In this document: positions 1 to 8,663 of the stretch, piece by piece
Numbering within the stretch: position 1 is the stretch's first letter
Layout: every line of letters begins with the position of its first letter
NCBI RefSeq assembly: GCF_030867145.1
Contig: NC_134436.1
Span: forward strand, 4,340,001 to 4,404,000
Reading direction: 5' to 3'
From: Opisthocomus hoazin
Taxonomy: Eukaryota; Chordata; Aves; Opisthocomiformes; Opisthocomidae
Length of the DNA: 64,000 nucleotides
Translations under genes and position numbers: made by a program
The notes under the pieces: model-generated
Told to the model about the DNA's origin: nothing
Seen by the model: only the letters and a program-made list of their open reading frames with translations
Database searches by the model: none

Positions 1-659
1 GAAATCAGAGCGACTTGGCAAGTAAGCCGTTCTCAGAAGCCGGAGCAAGGTGGAGGGGCTTTTCTCAGCCAGGACGAGGTCCGAAAGATGCTGGCCCCAG
101 CCCTTTCGCGAGGGCTCCGAGCTTGAGAGATCCTGAATTGGGGGAACAAGCTAGGTCTGCTCCAGCAAGTTCATGGACCAGCTCACTCTGGATGCTGGAC
201 ACCTGTAACAATACACGGCTTTTTTAGCTGAACAGCCTAAAATTATTTTCTTCACTGTGCATAAACAGTTCAAGCCGTAGTAGGGAGGGAAATTAGAAAA
301 AGCAGCTATAAATAAATCTCGTTTCCAAATAAAAAGCAAACAGAAGCACTGCTCATTCAAATACTGGCTATACATTGAACAGGTCGTGTGGACAGTTAAA
401 TCTGTATGCCTTAGCCTTGGAAGACAGAAATCGAGCGGTTTCGCTCTGTTCTGCAGGCTTGACGCTGGGAAACCTCCGCGTCCTTCTGCAGGTCGGCCGC
501 CTGGTGCCGCTGCTGACCGCAAAGGCGTGGAGACTCCGCGCAGCTCCCGGAACCACCGCCCCCGGGACTGCGGGGCTGCACCCTCCCAGGCTGTGCTGCT
601 CGGGGGTCGGCAGGCTCCATCCAGCTCACAGAGGGGGGAGATCGGTCCGCTGGGAGGGA
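1..659 (+). promoter_or_regulatory. 5' flank of first beta-type protocadherin
   Basis: No gene is visible here. The first 375 bases are moderately AT-rich and I recognise nothing in them. From about 430 the sequence becomes GC-rich and CpG-containing, as expected for a protocadherin variable-exon promoter. A candidate promoter element lies at about 478-520: a GCGTCC block, then TGCCGCTGCTGACC, which resembles the two-block motif before the other genes in the window, but with looser spacing. A TTTCGCTCTG stretch at 440-449 also holds the CGCT core known from the conserved sequence element (CSE) of clustered protocadherin promoters. Which of the two is used cannot be decided from sequence. Confidence 0.35.
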
Positions 660-3056
660 ATGGAGCTGAGGAAGAGCGAGGAACCGCTCCCAGAGAGAGC
701 GATGGTTCTGATCTTGCTGCTCTGTGTGACCGGGAAGAGAGCAGAAACTGTCCGGTACTCTGTGCCCGAAGAGGCGGAGAGAGGCTCCTTTGTGGCGAAT
801 ATTGCTAAGGATTTGGGACTGGCCGGTGAGGAATTATCGGCTCGACAGGCTCGGATCGTTCCTGAAGGAGAAAAGCAGTATTTGCAGCTGAACAAACACA
901 CCGGGGATTTGGTGGTGAGAGAGCAAATGGACCGGGAGGAGCTGTGCGGGCAGAGCGAGCCCTGCCTGGTGCGTTTCGCGGTGCTGCTGGAGAGCCCACT
1001 GCAGTCCTTCCGAGCTGAGGTAAGCCTCATTGACATTAATGATCATGCTCCTGTATTCTTAAACAAAGAGATGGTTTTAAAGATCCCGGAAACTGCAATG
1101 CCAGAAGCTCGGTTTTTGTTGGAAAGCGCTCAGGATCCAGATGTAGGGAACAACAGTCTTCAGTATTACAGTATCAGCTCGAACGAGTATTTCCGTATCT
1201 ACACCTGGAGGCGGAGTGACGGCAGGAGGTATGCCGAGCTGGTGTTGGACCGAGCCCTGGACCGGGAGCAGCAAGCAGAAGTGGTTTTCAGTGTCACGGC
1301 TGTGGATGGTGGGTCTCCACCGCGCTCTGGCACGGCCTTAATCCGCGTGGTGGTTCTGGATATAAATGACAACATCCCGGTATTTACCCATAGTCTGTAT
1401 AAAGTCCGAGTATTAGAAAATAGCGCTCAGGATACTCCAGTGGTGGTGGTGTCTGCTAGCGATCTAGACTCAGGAACGAACGGGGAAATAACCTATTCCA
1501 TAGCTCACAATTCAGAGGAAAATCTCCAGACGTTTAAAATAAATCCAGAGACAGGGCAGGTTCGACTCAAAAAGCCGGTGGATTACGAAGAAACGAAGAC
1601 CTACGAGATATATGTCCAGGCCACAGACGGAGGGGGCCTGTCCACGCATTGCAAAGTTGAGGTGCAGGTGGAAGACGTGAACGACAACGCCCCTGAGGTG
1701 ATCATCACCTCCCTCAGCAGCACCCTCTCGGAAGCTGCGCCTCCGAACACGGTGGTGGCCCTCTTCAGCGTGCGGGACCGGGACTCGGGGGACAACGGCA
1801 GGACGAGTTGCGAGCTGGCAGGAGAGCAACCTTTCAGCATCGCACGACTGGCGCGGGACGCGTACTCACTGGTGACATTGGAGGTGCTGGACCGCGAGGA
1901 GGTGGCGGAGTACAACGTGACCGTGGTGGCACGCGACGAGGGCTCCCCCACGCTCTCGGCGTCGAAGATGCTGCTCGTGCGGCTCTTGGATGTGAACGAC
2001 AACGCGCCCACCTTCAACCAGGCCGTTTACACCATGGTGCTGAGAGAAAACGAGCCAGCGGGGACGAGCCTGGGTCGCCTGAGCGCCACGGACGCCGACT
2101 CAGGAAAAAACGCGCACGTGAGGTACGCACTGGGGCCGTCCACTCCAGACGCCCCTGCCGCGGCATCCTTTTTGTCAGTGGACGCCGAGAGCGGAACGGT
2201 GCGGGCGCTGCGGCCGCTGGACTACGAGGAGGTGCGCGCCTTCGAGGTGGCGGTGCGCGCTGCCGACGGCGGCTCGCCGCAGCTCAGCGCCCAGGCGGTG
2301 CTGCGCGTGGTGGTGCGGGACGAGAACGACAACGCGCCCGTCGTGCTGCACCCGGCCTCCGACAGCAGCGCAGCGGCGGGGGAGCTGGTGCCACGCTGGG
2401 CGCGGGCGGGCTACCTGGTGGCCAAGGTGGTGGCGGTGGACGCGGACGCGGGGCAGAACGCTTGGCTGTCGTACGAGCTGGCCAAGGCGACGGAGCCGGG
2501 GCTGTTCCGTGTGGGGCTGCACAGCGGCGAGGTGCGCACGGCGCGGGCCGTGTCGGAGAGGGACGCGCCCCGGCAGAGGCTCGTCGTGCTGGTGCGAGAC
2601 CGCGGGCAGCCGCCGCGCTCTGCCACCGCCACCGTCGGGATCGTCCTGGCGGATGGATTCTCCGACGCCTTCCTCCAGTTCTCCGACGCTCCTGCGGGGA
2701 GGCGGCAGCAGCACCGGCCGCAGGCTCCCGAGGAGGACCTGCTAACGACCTACCTTATCGCCTCCCTGGCCTGTGTGTCTACGCTTTTCCTCCTGTCCGT
2801 CCTCGCCTTTTCGGCGGCCAAGCTTTGCGAAGCTCGGCTTCGGGCACGCCTTTCGCCTCCCTCTGCTCACTTTTACGCTGACGGTGATGTAGTCACCGAC
2901 GCCGTGGACGTGGCCGGCAAGGGCACTCTGTCGCGGACTCACCGCCACGAAGTGTGCGTGACCACCGGCTCGGGGAAGAGCGAACTCCAGCTCCTGAGGC
3001 CCGTTCCGCCCAACCCGCAAAACGCCTCTGGGGGGGCGGCGGGGGGCAAGATCTAA
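660..3056 (+). CDS. PCDHB: beta-type clustered protocadherin, intronless
   Basis: Single-exon clustered protocadherin of 798 residues, a neuronal cell-surface homophilic adhesion protein. The signal core AMVLILLLCVTG is at residues 14-25. Six EC repeats follow, their calcium-binding linkers visible as DINDHAP (near 125), DINDNIP (near 234), DVNDNAP (near 339 and 444) and DENDNAP (near 553). EC1 has the protocadherin disulfide loop CGQSEPC. The membrane span LTTYLIASLACVSTLFLL begins near residue 694. The tail has the beta signature GTL...HEVCVTTGSGKSE and ends in its own stop, with no splice donor, so it is beta rather than alpha or gamma. The C-terminus (LQLLRPVPPNPQN then Gly/Ala) differs from the FKFLKP ending of the next three genes and is shorter. 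The start at 660 gives a usual signal length; a second ATG at 702 is equally plausible. EC6 is almost the same in nucleotides as EC6 of the gamma exons. Confidence 0.9.
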   Translation: MELRKSEEPLPERAMVLILLLCVTGKRAETVRYSVPEEAERGSFVANIAKDLGLAGEELSARQARIVPEGEKQYLQLNKHTGDLVVREQMDREELCGQSEPCLVRFAVLLESPLQSFRAEVSLIDINDHAPVFLNKEMVLKIPETAMPEARFLLESAQDPDVGNNSLQYYSISSNEYFRIYTWRRSDGRRYAELVLDRALDREQQAEVVFSVTAVDGGSPPRSGTALIRVVVLDINDNIPVFTHSLYKVRVLENSAQDTPVVVVSASDLDSGTNGEITYSIAHNSEENLQTFKINPETGQVRLKKPVDYEETKTYEIYVQATDGGGLSTHCKVEVQVEDVNDNAPEVIITSLSSTLSEAAPPNTVVALFSVRDRDSGDNGRTSCELAGEQPFSIARLARDAYSLVTLEVLDREEVAEYNVTVVARDEGSPTLSASKMLLVRLLDVNDNAPTFNQAVYTMVLRENEPAGTSLGRLSATDADSGKNAHVRYALGPSTPDAPAAASFLSVDAESGTVRALRPLDYEEVRAFEVAVRAADGGSPQLSAQAVLRVVVRDENDNAPVVLHPASDSSAAAGELVPRWARAGYLVAKVVAVDADAGQNAWLSYELAKATEPGLFRVGLHSGEVRTARAVSERDAPRQRLVVLVRDRGQPPRSATATVGIVLADGFSDAFLQFSDAPAGRRQQHRPQAPEEDLLTTYLIASLACVSTLFLLSVLAFSAAKLCEARLRARLSPPSAHFYADGDVVTDAVDVAGKGTLSRTHRHEVCVTTGSGKSELQLLRPVPPNPQNASGGAAGGKI

Positions 3057-3803
3057 GAACCGCTGTGCAGCTCGCAGCCCGCTGGCGAGAGGGAGGCCGG
3101 CCCGGGGAGCACAGCCTCTCCTGCGCTTCAGACGCTGGACTGAACGGGCGGCAGCCGCGTCCACGCCTGAGACTCTTGCTGGCACCAGCCTTCCTTCCCC
3201 GCCCTCAGCTCGGGATTCCCGAGTAGATGGAGTGCGGGGCTGTGCCCGCGGGCTCTGGGTACCGGGGAGCGGGCCAAGACGCGTCGCAGCTGCCGGCTCT
3301 GCCCGTGCGCTCGGAGCCCGGCGGCGGCCCCGCAGGACTCTCGGCGCTGCTTCCCTGCGCTTCTGTCCCCGGCGCGGTGTGCGTGCGCCCTGTGGCGGGA
3401 CCCCAGGCGGGCGAGTGGCCGGCAGCCGCGCGTGTGCGCACGGGTCCGTGTGGCGGTGCGAGCCGGCGGCGCGGGCAGCGGGCGGCAGCGGGCGCAGTCC
3501 CGCCGCGGGCCGCAGGGTGGTGCTGCCGGCCAAGGCGGCGCAGAGCGGCTGCGAGCGGGGAGGCGGCCGAGCCCAGCACGGCACAGCTCAGCCCAGCCGA
3601 GCCGGGCAACGGCGGCGGCGAGCGGAGCCCCGTGCCACCAGCTGCCGGACCACGGCGGTCGCGCTCCGGGCCAGCAGCTGGACTCGGCGAGACGGAGGCC
3701 GCCCGCCCGCTTGCCCCCCGCCCGCCGCGCTGCTGCCCGGCGCCGCTTTCCGCGGAGGACTGCGCGGGCGATCCGCGAGACGGAGGCTGTCCGCCGCCCC
3801 GAC
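3057..3803 (+). promoter_or_regulatory. GC-rich promoter / 5' UTR of beta-type gene copy 1
   Basis: Short CpG-rich interval between two beta-type genes. From 3215 (ATTCCCGAGTAG) onward it is homologous to the 5' flanks at 16287 and 27897, so 3215 marks the left edge of the duplicated cassette. A candidate two-block promoter element lies at 3493-3538: GCAGT, then 29 bases downstream (start to start) CTGCCGGCCAAGGCGG. The same pair with 29-30 base spacing precedes the other cassette genes and the gamma exons. CAGCC/CAGCT-rich direct repeats lie at about 3570-3605. Assignment as the CSE is inference. Confidence 0.5.
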
Positions 3804-6245
3804 ATGGCGACCGCAAGGCAAGTGCTCTGTCTCTCTGCTTTCCTCTGCCTGCCGCACGCTCGCTCCGAGCCCATGCGCTACTCCGTGGCCGAGGAGGCGG
3901 CGAGCGGCTCCGTGGTAGCCAACGTGGCGGAGGACGCGGGACTGTCCCCGGCGCAGCTCTCGGCTCGCCGCGCCCGCCTGGCCTCGGAGGACGGCCGGCA
4001 GCACTTTCGCTTAGACCGCGGCACCGGCCGCCTGGTCGTGGCGGAGAGGCTGGACCGGGAGGAGCTGTGCGGGCAGTCCGATACCTGCACGCTCTCCTTC
4101 GAGCTGCTGCTGGCAAACCCGCTGCAGTTCTTTCGGGTCGAGGTGGCCGTGGAGGACATCAATGACCATTCGCCCGTTTTCCCGGAGGAGCGAGTCACCT
4201 TTAAGATCCCGGAAACGAGCAACCCGGGCTCGCGTTTCCCACTGGAGGGGGCTCGGGACCTGGATGTTGGCAGCAACAGCGTGCAGGCTTACAGCATTGC
4301 TCCCGAGAATGAGTACTTTCGTGTGTTCTTTGGGAATCAGACTGGGGGCAAGAAGTACGTTGAACTGGTCTTGGAAAAGCCTCTAGACAGAGAGGAGCAG
4401 GCGGAGTTGGGTTTCAGTGTCATTGCTGTGGACGGGGGCTCTCCACCCAGGACTGGCAGCACTCAGATCCGAATCCTAATTCTGGATGCAAATGACAACT
4501 CTCCGGTCTTCACGCAAGATGTGTATATTGGGCAGGTTTTGGAAAATGCCGCTGAGGGCTCTGTGGTTCTCAGTGTTGTGGCAACTGATCAGGATGCAGG
4601 AATTAATGGAGACATCTCCTACCAGTTCAGCCAAGGGGCAGGCCACAGTCATGCAGCATTCGCAATTGACCCCACGACTGGTGAAATTAAACTGACAAAG
4701 CCTCTGGACTTTGAGGCAGCAGAGAAATACGAGCTCAGTGTGCGGGCCACAGATGGTGGGGGCCTGTCAGCAATCTGCAGGGTGTTGGTGGAGGTGGTGG
4801 ATGTGAACGACAATGCACCGGAGGTGGTGGTCAGTTCCTTCAGCAGCCCGCTCCCCGAGAACGCATTACCTGGGACAGTGGTGGCCCTCTTTGCTGTCAG
4901 GGACCGGGACACTGGTGCCAACGGGAAGATCTCCTGTGCCCTTGCAGACCAGCTGTTGTTCTCCTTGCGTCCAGCCTATAAGAATTACTATGAGGTGGTG
5001 ACTGTGAGCACGCTGGACCGGGAGGAAACAGCATGGCACATCCTCACTGTCACAGCAGCAGACGCTGGTTCACCTCCTCTCACGACGACCCAGACCTTCA
5101 CGGTGGACATCTTGGATGTCAATGACAACGCACCAGTCTTCAACCAGACGTCATACACCATGTACGTATGTGAGAACAATGTCCCCACGGTGCTGGTTGG
5201 ATCTGTCAGTGCTGCTGATGCTGACGTGGGTCCCAATGCCAAGGTGACGTATTCGCTGGCAGCAGCCCACTCCACAGAGCAGCCCCCCTGCTCCTGCATC
5301 TCCGTGAACTCTGAGAATGGGTATGTGTTTGTGCTGCGACCCCTGGACTACGAGCAGGTGAGGCAGATCGAGGTCTTGGTGAGTGCCTCCGATGCAGGGT
5401 CTCCTCCCCTTACTGCCAATGTCACCGTCCGCCTTGTTGTGGTGGACGAGAACGACAATGCTCCACTGGTGCTGCACCCGTCCCAGGACAGCAGCCCACC
5501 TTCAAGCGAGCTGCTGCCCATGTCAGCGGAGGCAGGGTACCTCATCACCAAAGTGGTTGCTGTCGACGCCGACTCGGGTCAGAACTCGTGGCTCTCGTAC
5601 CAGCTGCTGAGGGCCACTGACCCTGGGCTGTTTGCAGTGGATGCCCAAAGTGGGGAGGTGCAGCTGAGGAGGCCAGTGACAGAGAAAGATGCCACGAAGC
5701 AGAAGCTCGTCGTCCTGGTGCGAGACAACGGGCGGCCACCACTGTCAGCCACTACTGCACTGAGCGTACTCCTGCTCAAGGACTTCTCAGACATGCGCCT
5801 ACCACAGAGCAGCCTGGCCATGGAGGATGAGGGTGGCTCCCTGACAACCTATTTAATCATTTCATTGGTCTTTGTCTCGCTCCTCTTCCTTGCTTTCACA
5901 GCAGCCTTCGTCACTCACAAGGTGTGCAAGAGAAAGGATCTGAAGGGTGGACGTGAGCTTTATGGCACTGGCAACTTGCAGAGCGGCGTGGCTGATGCGG
6001 CCACTGCGGGGACCCTGCCCCACGCCTATTGCTATGAGGTCAGCCTCACAACGGGCTCGGGCAGCAGCGAGTTCAAGTTCCTGAAGCCCATCCTCCCCAG
6101 CTTGCCACCACAGCACTGTGCCATGGGCAGGAGCACTGACGATGAACAGGATTTCTCCTGTGGTCCTGTTGCTGCAGAGGATGTGCCACGACGCAATCCT
6201 GGGACGCTCTCTGCAGAACAGTTCAACAGTCTTTCCTTTAACTAG
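3804..6245 (+). CDS. PCDHB: beta-type protocadherin, cassette copy 1
   Basis: Intronless 813-residue protocadherin. Signal peptide [20 protein letters not shown] (2-21), then EC1 about 22-128 with disulfide loop CGQSDTC, EC2 129-237, EC3 238-342, EC4 343-446, EC5 447-555, EC6 556-660, membrane span from about 681 ([17 protein letters not shown]), and a tail of about 110 residues. The tail signature [18 protein letters not shown], then [14 protein letters not shown], is that of beta protocadherins; it ends in its own stop. The start ATG has G at -3 and +4 and begins the signal peptide; the frame stays open far upstream only because the flank is GC-rich. It differs from the two other cassette copies mainly in EC2/EC3: residues 173-186 read [14 protein letters not shown], with an N-glycosylation sequon at N178. 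Oddities: Cys replaces the Arg of the EC5 xREN motif (YVCENN) and Trp replaces Arg in AWHILTV; both look like CpG transitions. Confidence 0.93.
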   Translation: MATARQVLCLSAFLCLPHARSEPMRYSVAEEAASGSVVANVAEDAGLSPAQLSARRARLASEDGRQHFRLDRGTGRLVVAERLDREELCGQSDTCTLSFELLLANPLQFFRVEVAVEDINDHSPVFPEERVTFKIPETSNPGSRFPLEGARDLDVGSNSVQAYSIAPENEYFRVFFGNQTGGKKYVELVLEKPLDREEQAELGFSVIAVDGGSPPRTGSTQIRILILDANDNSPVFTQDVYIGQVLENAAEGSVVLSVVATDQDAGINGDISYQFSQGAGHSHAAFAIDPTTGEIKLTKPLDFEAAEKYELSVRATDGGGLSAICRVLVEVVDVNDNAPEVVVSSFSSPLPENALPGTVVALFAVRDRDTGANGKISCALADQLLFSLRPAYKNYYEVVTVSTLDREETAWHILTVTAADAGSPPLTTTQTFTVDILDVNDNAPVFNQTSYTMYVCENNVPTVLVGSVSAADADVGPNAKVTYSLAAAHSTEQPPCSCISVNSENGYVFVLRPLDYEQVRQIEVLVSASDAGSPPLTANVTVRLVVVDENDNAPLVLHPSQDSSPPSSELLPMSAEAGYLITKVVAVDADSGQNSWLSYQLLRATDPGLFAVDAQSGEVQLRRPVTEKDATKQKLVVLVRDNGRPPLSATTALSVLLLKDFSDMRLPQSSLAMEDEGGSLTTYLIISLVFVSLLFLAFTAAFVTHKVCKRKDLKGGRELYGTGNLQSGVADAATAGTLPHAYCYEVSLTTGSGSSEFKFLKPILPSLPPQHCAMGRSTDDEQDFSCGPVAAEDVPRRNPGTLSAEQFNSLSFN

Positions 6246-7022
6246 CACGGAGTCGCTATGGCCAGAGTCATCATGGCTCGTGATAGAAAGGGACCTTTGT
6301 TATAGCAGGTGGGCATGGTTCCTTCAGACGAAATCTGCATTTTTGATTGTCATGAATGATTTCCCCCAGTTTGTGAGTCAGAGAAATAGTTGTCTTTCCC
6401 TTCAAGAAACAATGAAACAAAAGAACCTAAAGGCTCCTTAATCAGACACTATCAGGTTTCAATTCTGTGATGTCTGTTTTTGAAATGCTTTGAGAGTGGG
6501 GTTAGTTGCAGCGTGCTCAGAGTTCTTGTCTTGCTTGCTCTTAGGCAAGACCATGAAACTCTTATTCTGTACTGTAACGCAATGTCAGACACATGACATC
6601 TTTGCTGAATTGCAAGTAGCCCTCCTTCTTGGTCAGAAACGCAAGGAATTTGTGAGTACTGTATTTACAATGTGCTTCAAGCACGGGTCTCTTTATTGTC
6701 TGGGTTCTGGATGTCTCTGAGATGTGTGGCTCTTTGTGTTATTGCCTTCTGTTCTCTAAATCTGTATGGGGGTTGTGTGTCTGCATATGCTTCCCAGTGA
6801 AGCGAGGAGTTGCTCCCATCCTGCCATTGCGATGCTCTCCATTCCATCTCAGCAGGCAAGAAGGCTATTTTGACCCTTTTTATGTTTAGTGATCTCATCT
6901 TCTCTATGGGACAGCAGTAAAATGGACGAGATCTTCCTTTGGCCCAAAAGATGGTGTTTGTATGGGCTGTGTCCTTAGAATTCACTTGGAAAACCAACAG
7001 CTCTAATGGTGTTCAGAAAGAA
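6246..7022 (+). other. 3' flank of beta copy 1
   Basis: Noncoding sequence that aligns with 19329-20120 and 30945-31721, the equivalent flanks of the other copies. It presumably holds the 3' UTR. I found no canonical AATAAA signal in it. No coding or RNA gene is visible. Confidence 0.5.
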
Positions 7023-7130
7023 AGGAATGGAATGGAATGGAATGGAATGGAATAGAATAGAATAGAATAGAATAGAATAGAATAGAATAGAATAGAATAG
7101 AATAGAATAGAATAGAATAGAATAGAATAC
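7023..7130 (+). repeat. (GGAAT/GAATA)n pentanucleotide microsatellite
   Basis: About 21 tandem pentamers, first GGAAT then GAATA, directly abutting the 3' tail of the minus-strand CR1 that follows. It probably grew from the terminal simple repeat of that element. The equivalent tracts in the other cassette copies differ in length (20121-20271 and 31722-31751). Confidence 0.9.
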
Positions 7131-8640
7131 TTCAATTGGAAGGGACCCATATGAACCATCTTGTCCAAATGCCTGGCCACTTCAGGGCTTACGAAATGTT
7201 CAGGGCATTGTCCAAATGCCTCTTCAACATTGACAGGCATGGGGCATTGACCACCTCTGTAGGAAGCCAGCTCCAGTGTTTCACCATGCTCCCTGGAAAG
7301 AAATGCATGCACATGTCACATTCGAACCTCCTCACTGCAGCTTTGAACTGTTCTCACGCATCCTACCACTGGATACGTGGGAGAAGAGATCACAAGCTCC
7401 CTCTCCACTTCCCCTCCTCAGGAAGCTGTGAAGAGGAATGAGGTTGCCCCTCAGCCGTTTTTTCAGCCACTGAATACAGTGGGACAATCCCCTCTCTCGA
7501 GTGGCTGGCCATGCTGTGTTTGGCGCACTGCAAGCTGCAGTTTGCTCTCTTGGTTGCCAGGACACACTACTGGCATGTTTTGGGCCTGCTGCCAAGCAGA
7601 ACCCCTAGATCCCTTTCTGCAGGACTGCTCTCCAGCCACTCCTCTTGCAACTTATACCTGTGCCCAGTGTTAATCCATCCCAGGTGCAGAATCTGATATT
7701 TGAACATGTTAATTTTCATGCCCTTGGTGACTGCCCAATGCTCCAATCTATCTAGATCCTTCTACCAGGCCTCTTGTCTCTCAAGAGTCAACAGAACCTT
7801 GCACTTTGGTATCATCAGCAAAGTTGCTAATGGTGCATTCATCTCCTGCATCCAGATTATTAATATATGTAGGGAACAGAACTGGCCCTAGAACTGAACC
7901 CTGAGGAACACCAGTGGTGACTTGTCACCAGCCAGATGTAGCCCCATTCACTACAACCCTTTGAGCCCAAGTCTTCAGTCACTTCTTCACCCAGCACACC
8001 ATGAACGCACTCATCTCACAGTTGGGCAATGCCTCCAGAAAGATTCTGAGAGGGATGGTATCAAAAGCTTTACTAAAATCCAGAAAAAACTCAATCCACC
8101 ACCTTCCCTTCATTTCCAAGGCACGTGACCTTATCATAGAAGGATATCATTTTAGCTAAACAGGACTCTCCCTTGTTGAACCCATGCTGACTGTGCCTGA
8201 TGACTGTGTTTTTCTTCAGATGTCTTTCAGCAGTACCCAGTTTGATGTTCAGCATAGTTTTCCGAGGAGCTGAGGGAAGACTCACAGAACTGTAGCTTCC
8301 TGGGTGTTCCTTCACACCCTTCTTGTAAATTGGAAGCACACAGTCCAGCTTTCAGTCAGCAGGGCCCTCTCCAGAGTTCCAAGACCCTTGGTAGGTGATT
8401 GAGAGGGGTCATAACATCTGCTAGTTCCTTCAGTAGTCTGGGATGAATCCCATTGGGCCCAGTAGGACTTCTGAACATTCAGCTGATAGATCTCTGCAAT
8501 CTTCCTGCAAAGCGTGACCTTGCTTCCAGAGACGATGCAATTGCATTTTTCTCTTGAGCTGAATGAGGAGTTCCCTGTTTGGCCAAACTGGTCTTCTGCC
8601 CCGCTTGCTTGACTTCAGACACAGTAGAATTGCTTGCTAA
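7131..8640 (-). mobile_element. CR1 LINE fragment, minus strand (spacer copy 1)
   Basis: Read on the minus strand it holds the decayed amino-terminal part of CR1 ORF2 reverse transcriptase: a segment ending SLPSAPRKTMLN then IRHSQHGFNKGESCLAKMISFYDK (8091-8339), matching the [18 protein letters not shown] block of intact elements. The CR1 3' UTR runs to the pentamer tract. The upstream ORF2 part near 8520-8600 encodes remnants of the NRELLIELKRKMQLHH type. Frames are broken throughout. The element is cut at its 5' side by a deletion that joins it to the plus-strand CR1 near 8664. Confidence 0.75.
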
Positions 8641-8663
8641 TAGACAATAACAATACAGAGTTG

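Noticed and set aside
7023-7130. GGAAT repeat as a centromeric or human-type satellite
   Set aside because: Only about 20 units at a CR1 tail in a euchromatic gene cluster; an ordinary microsatellite.
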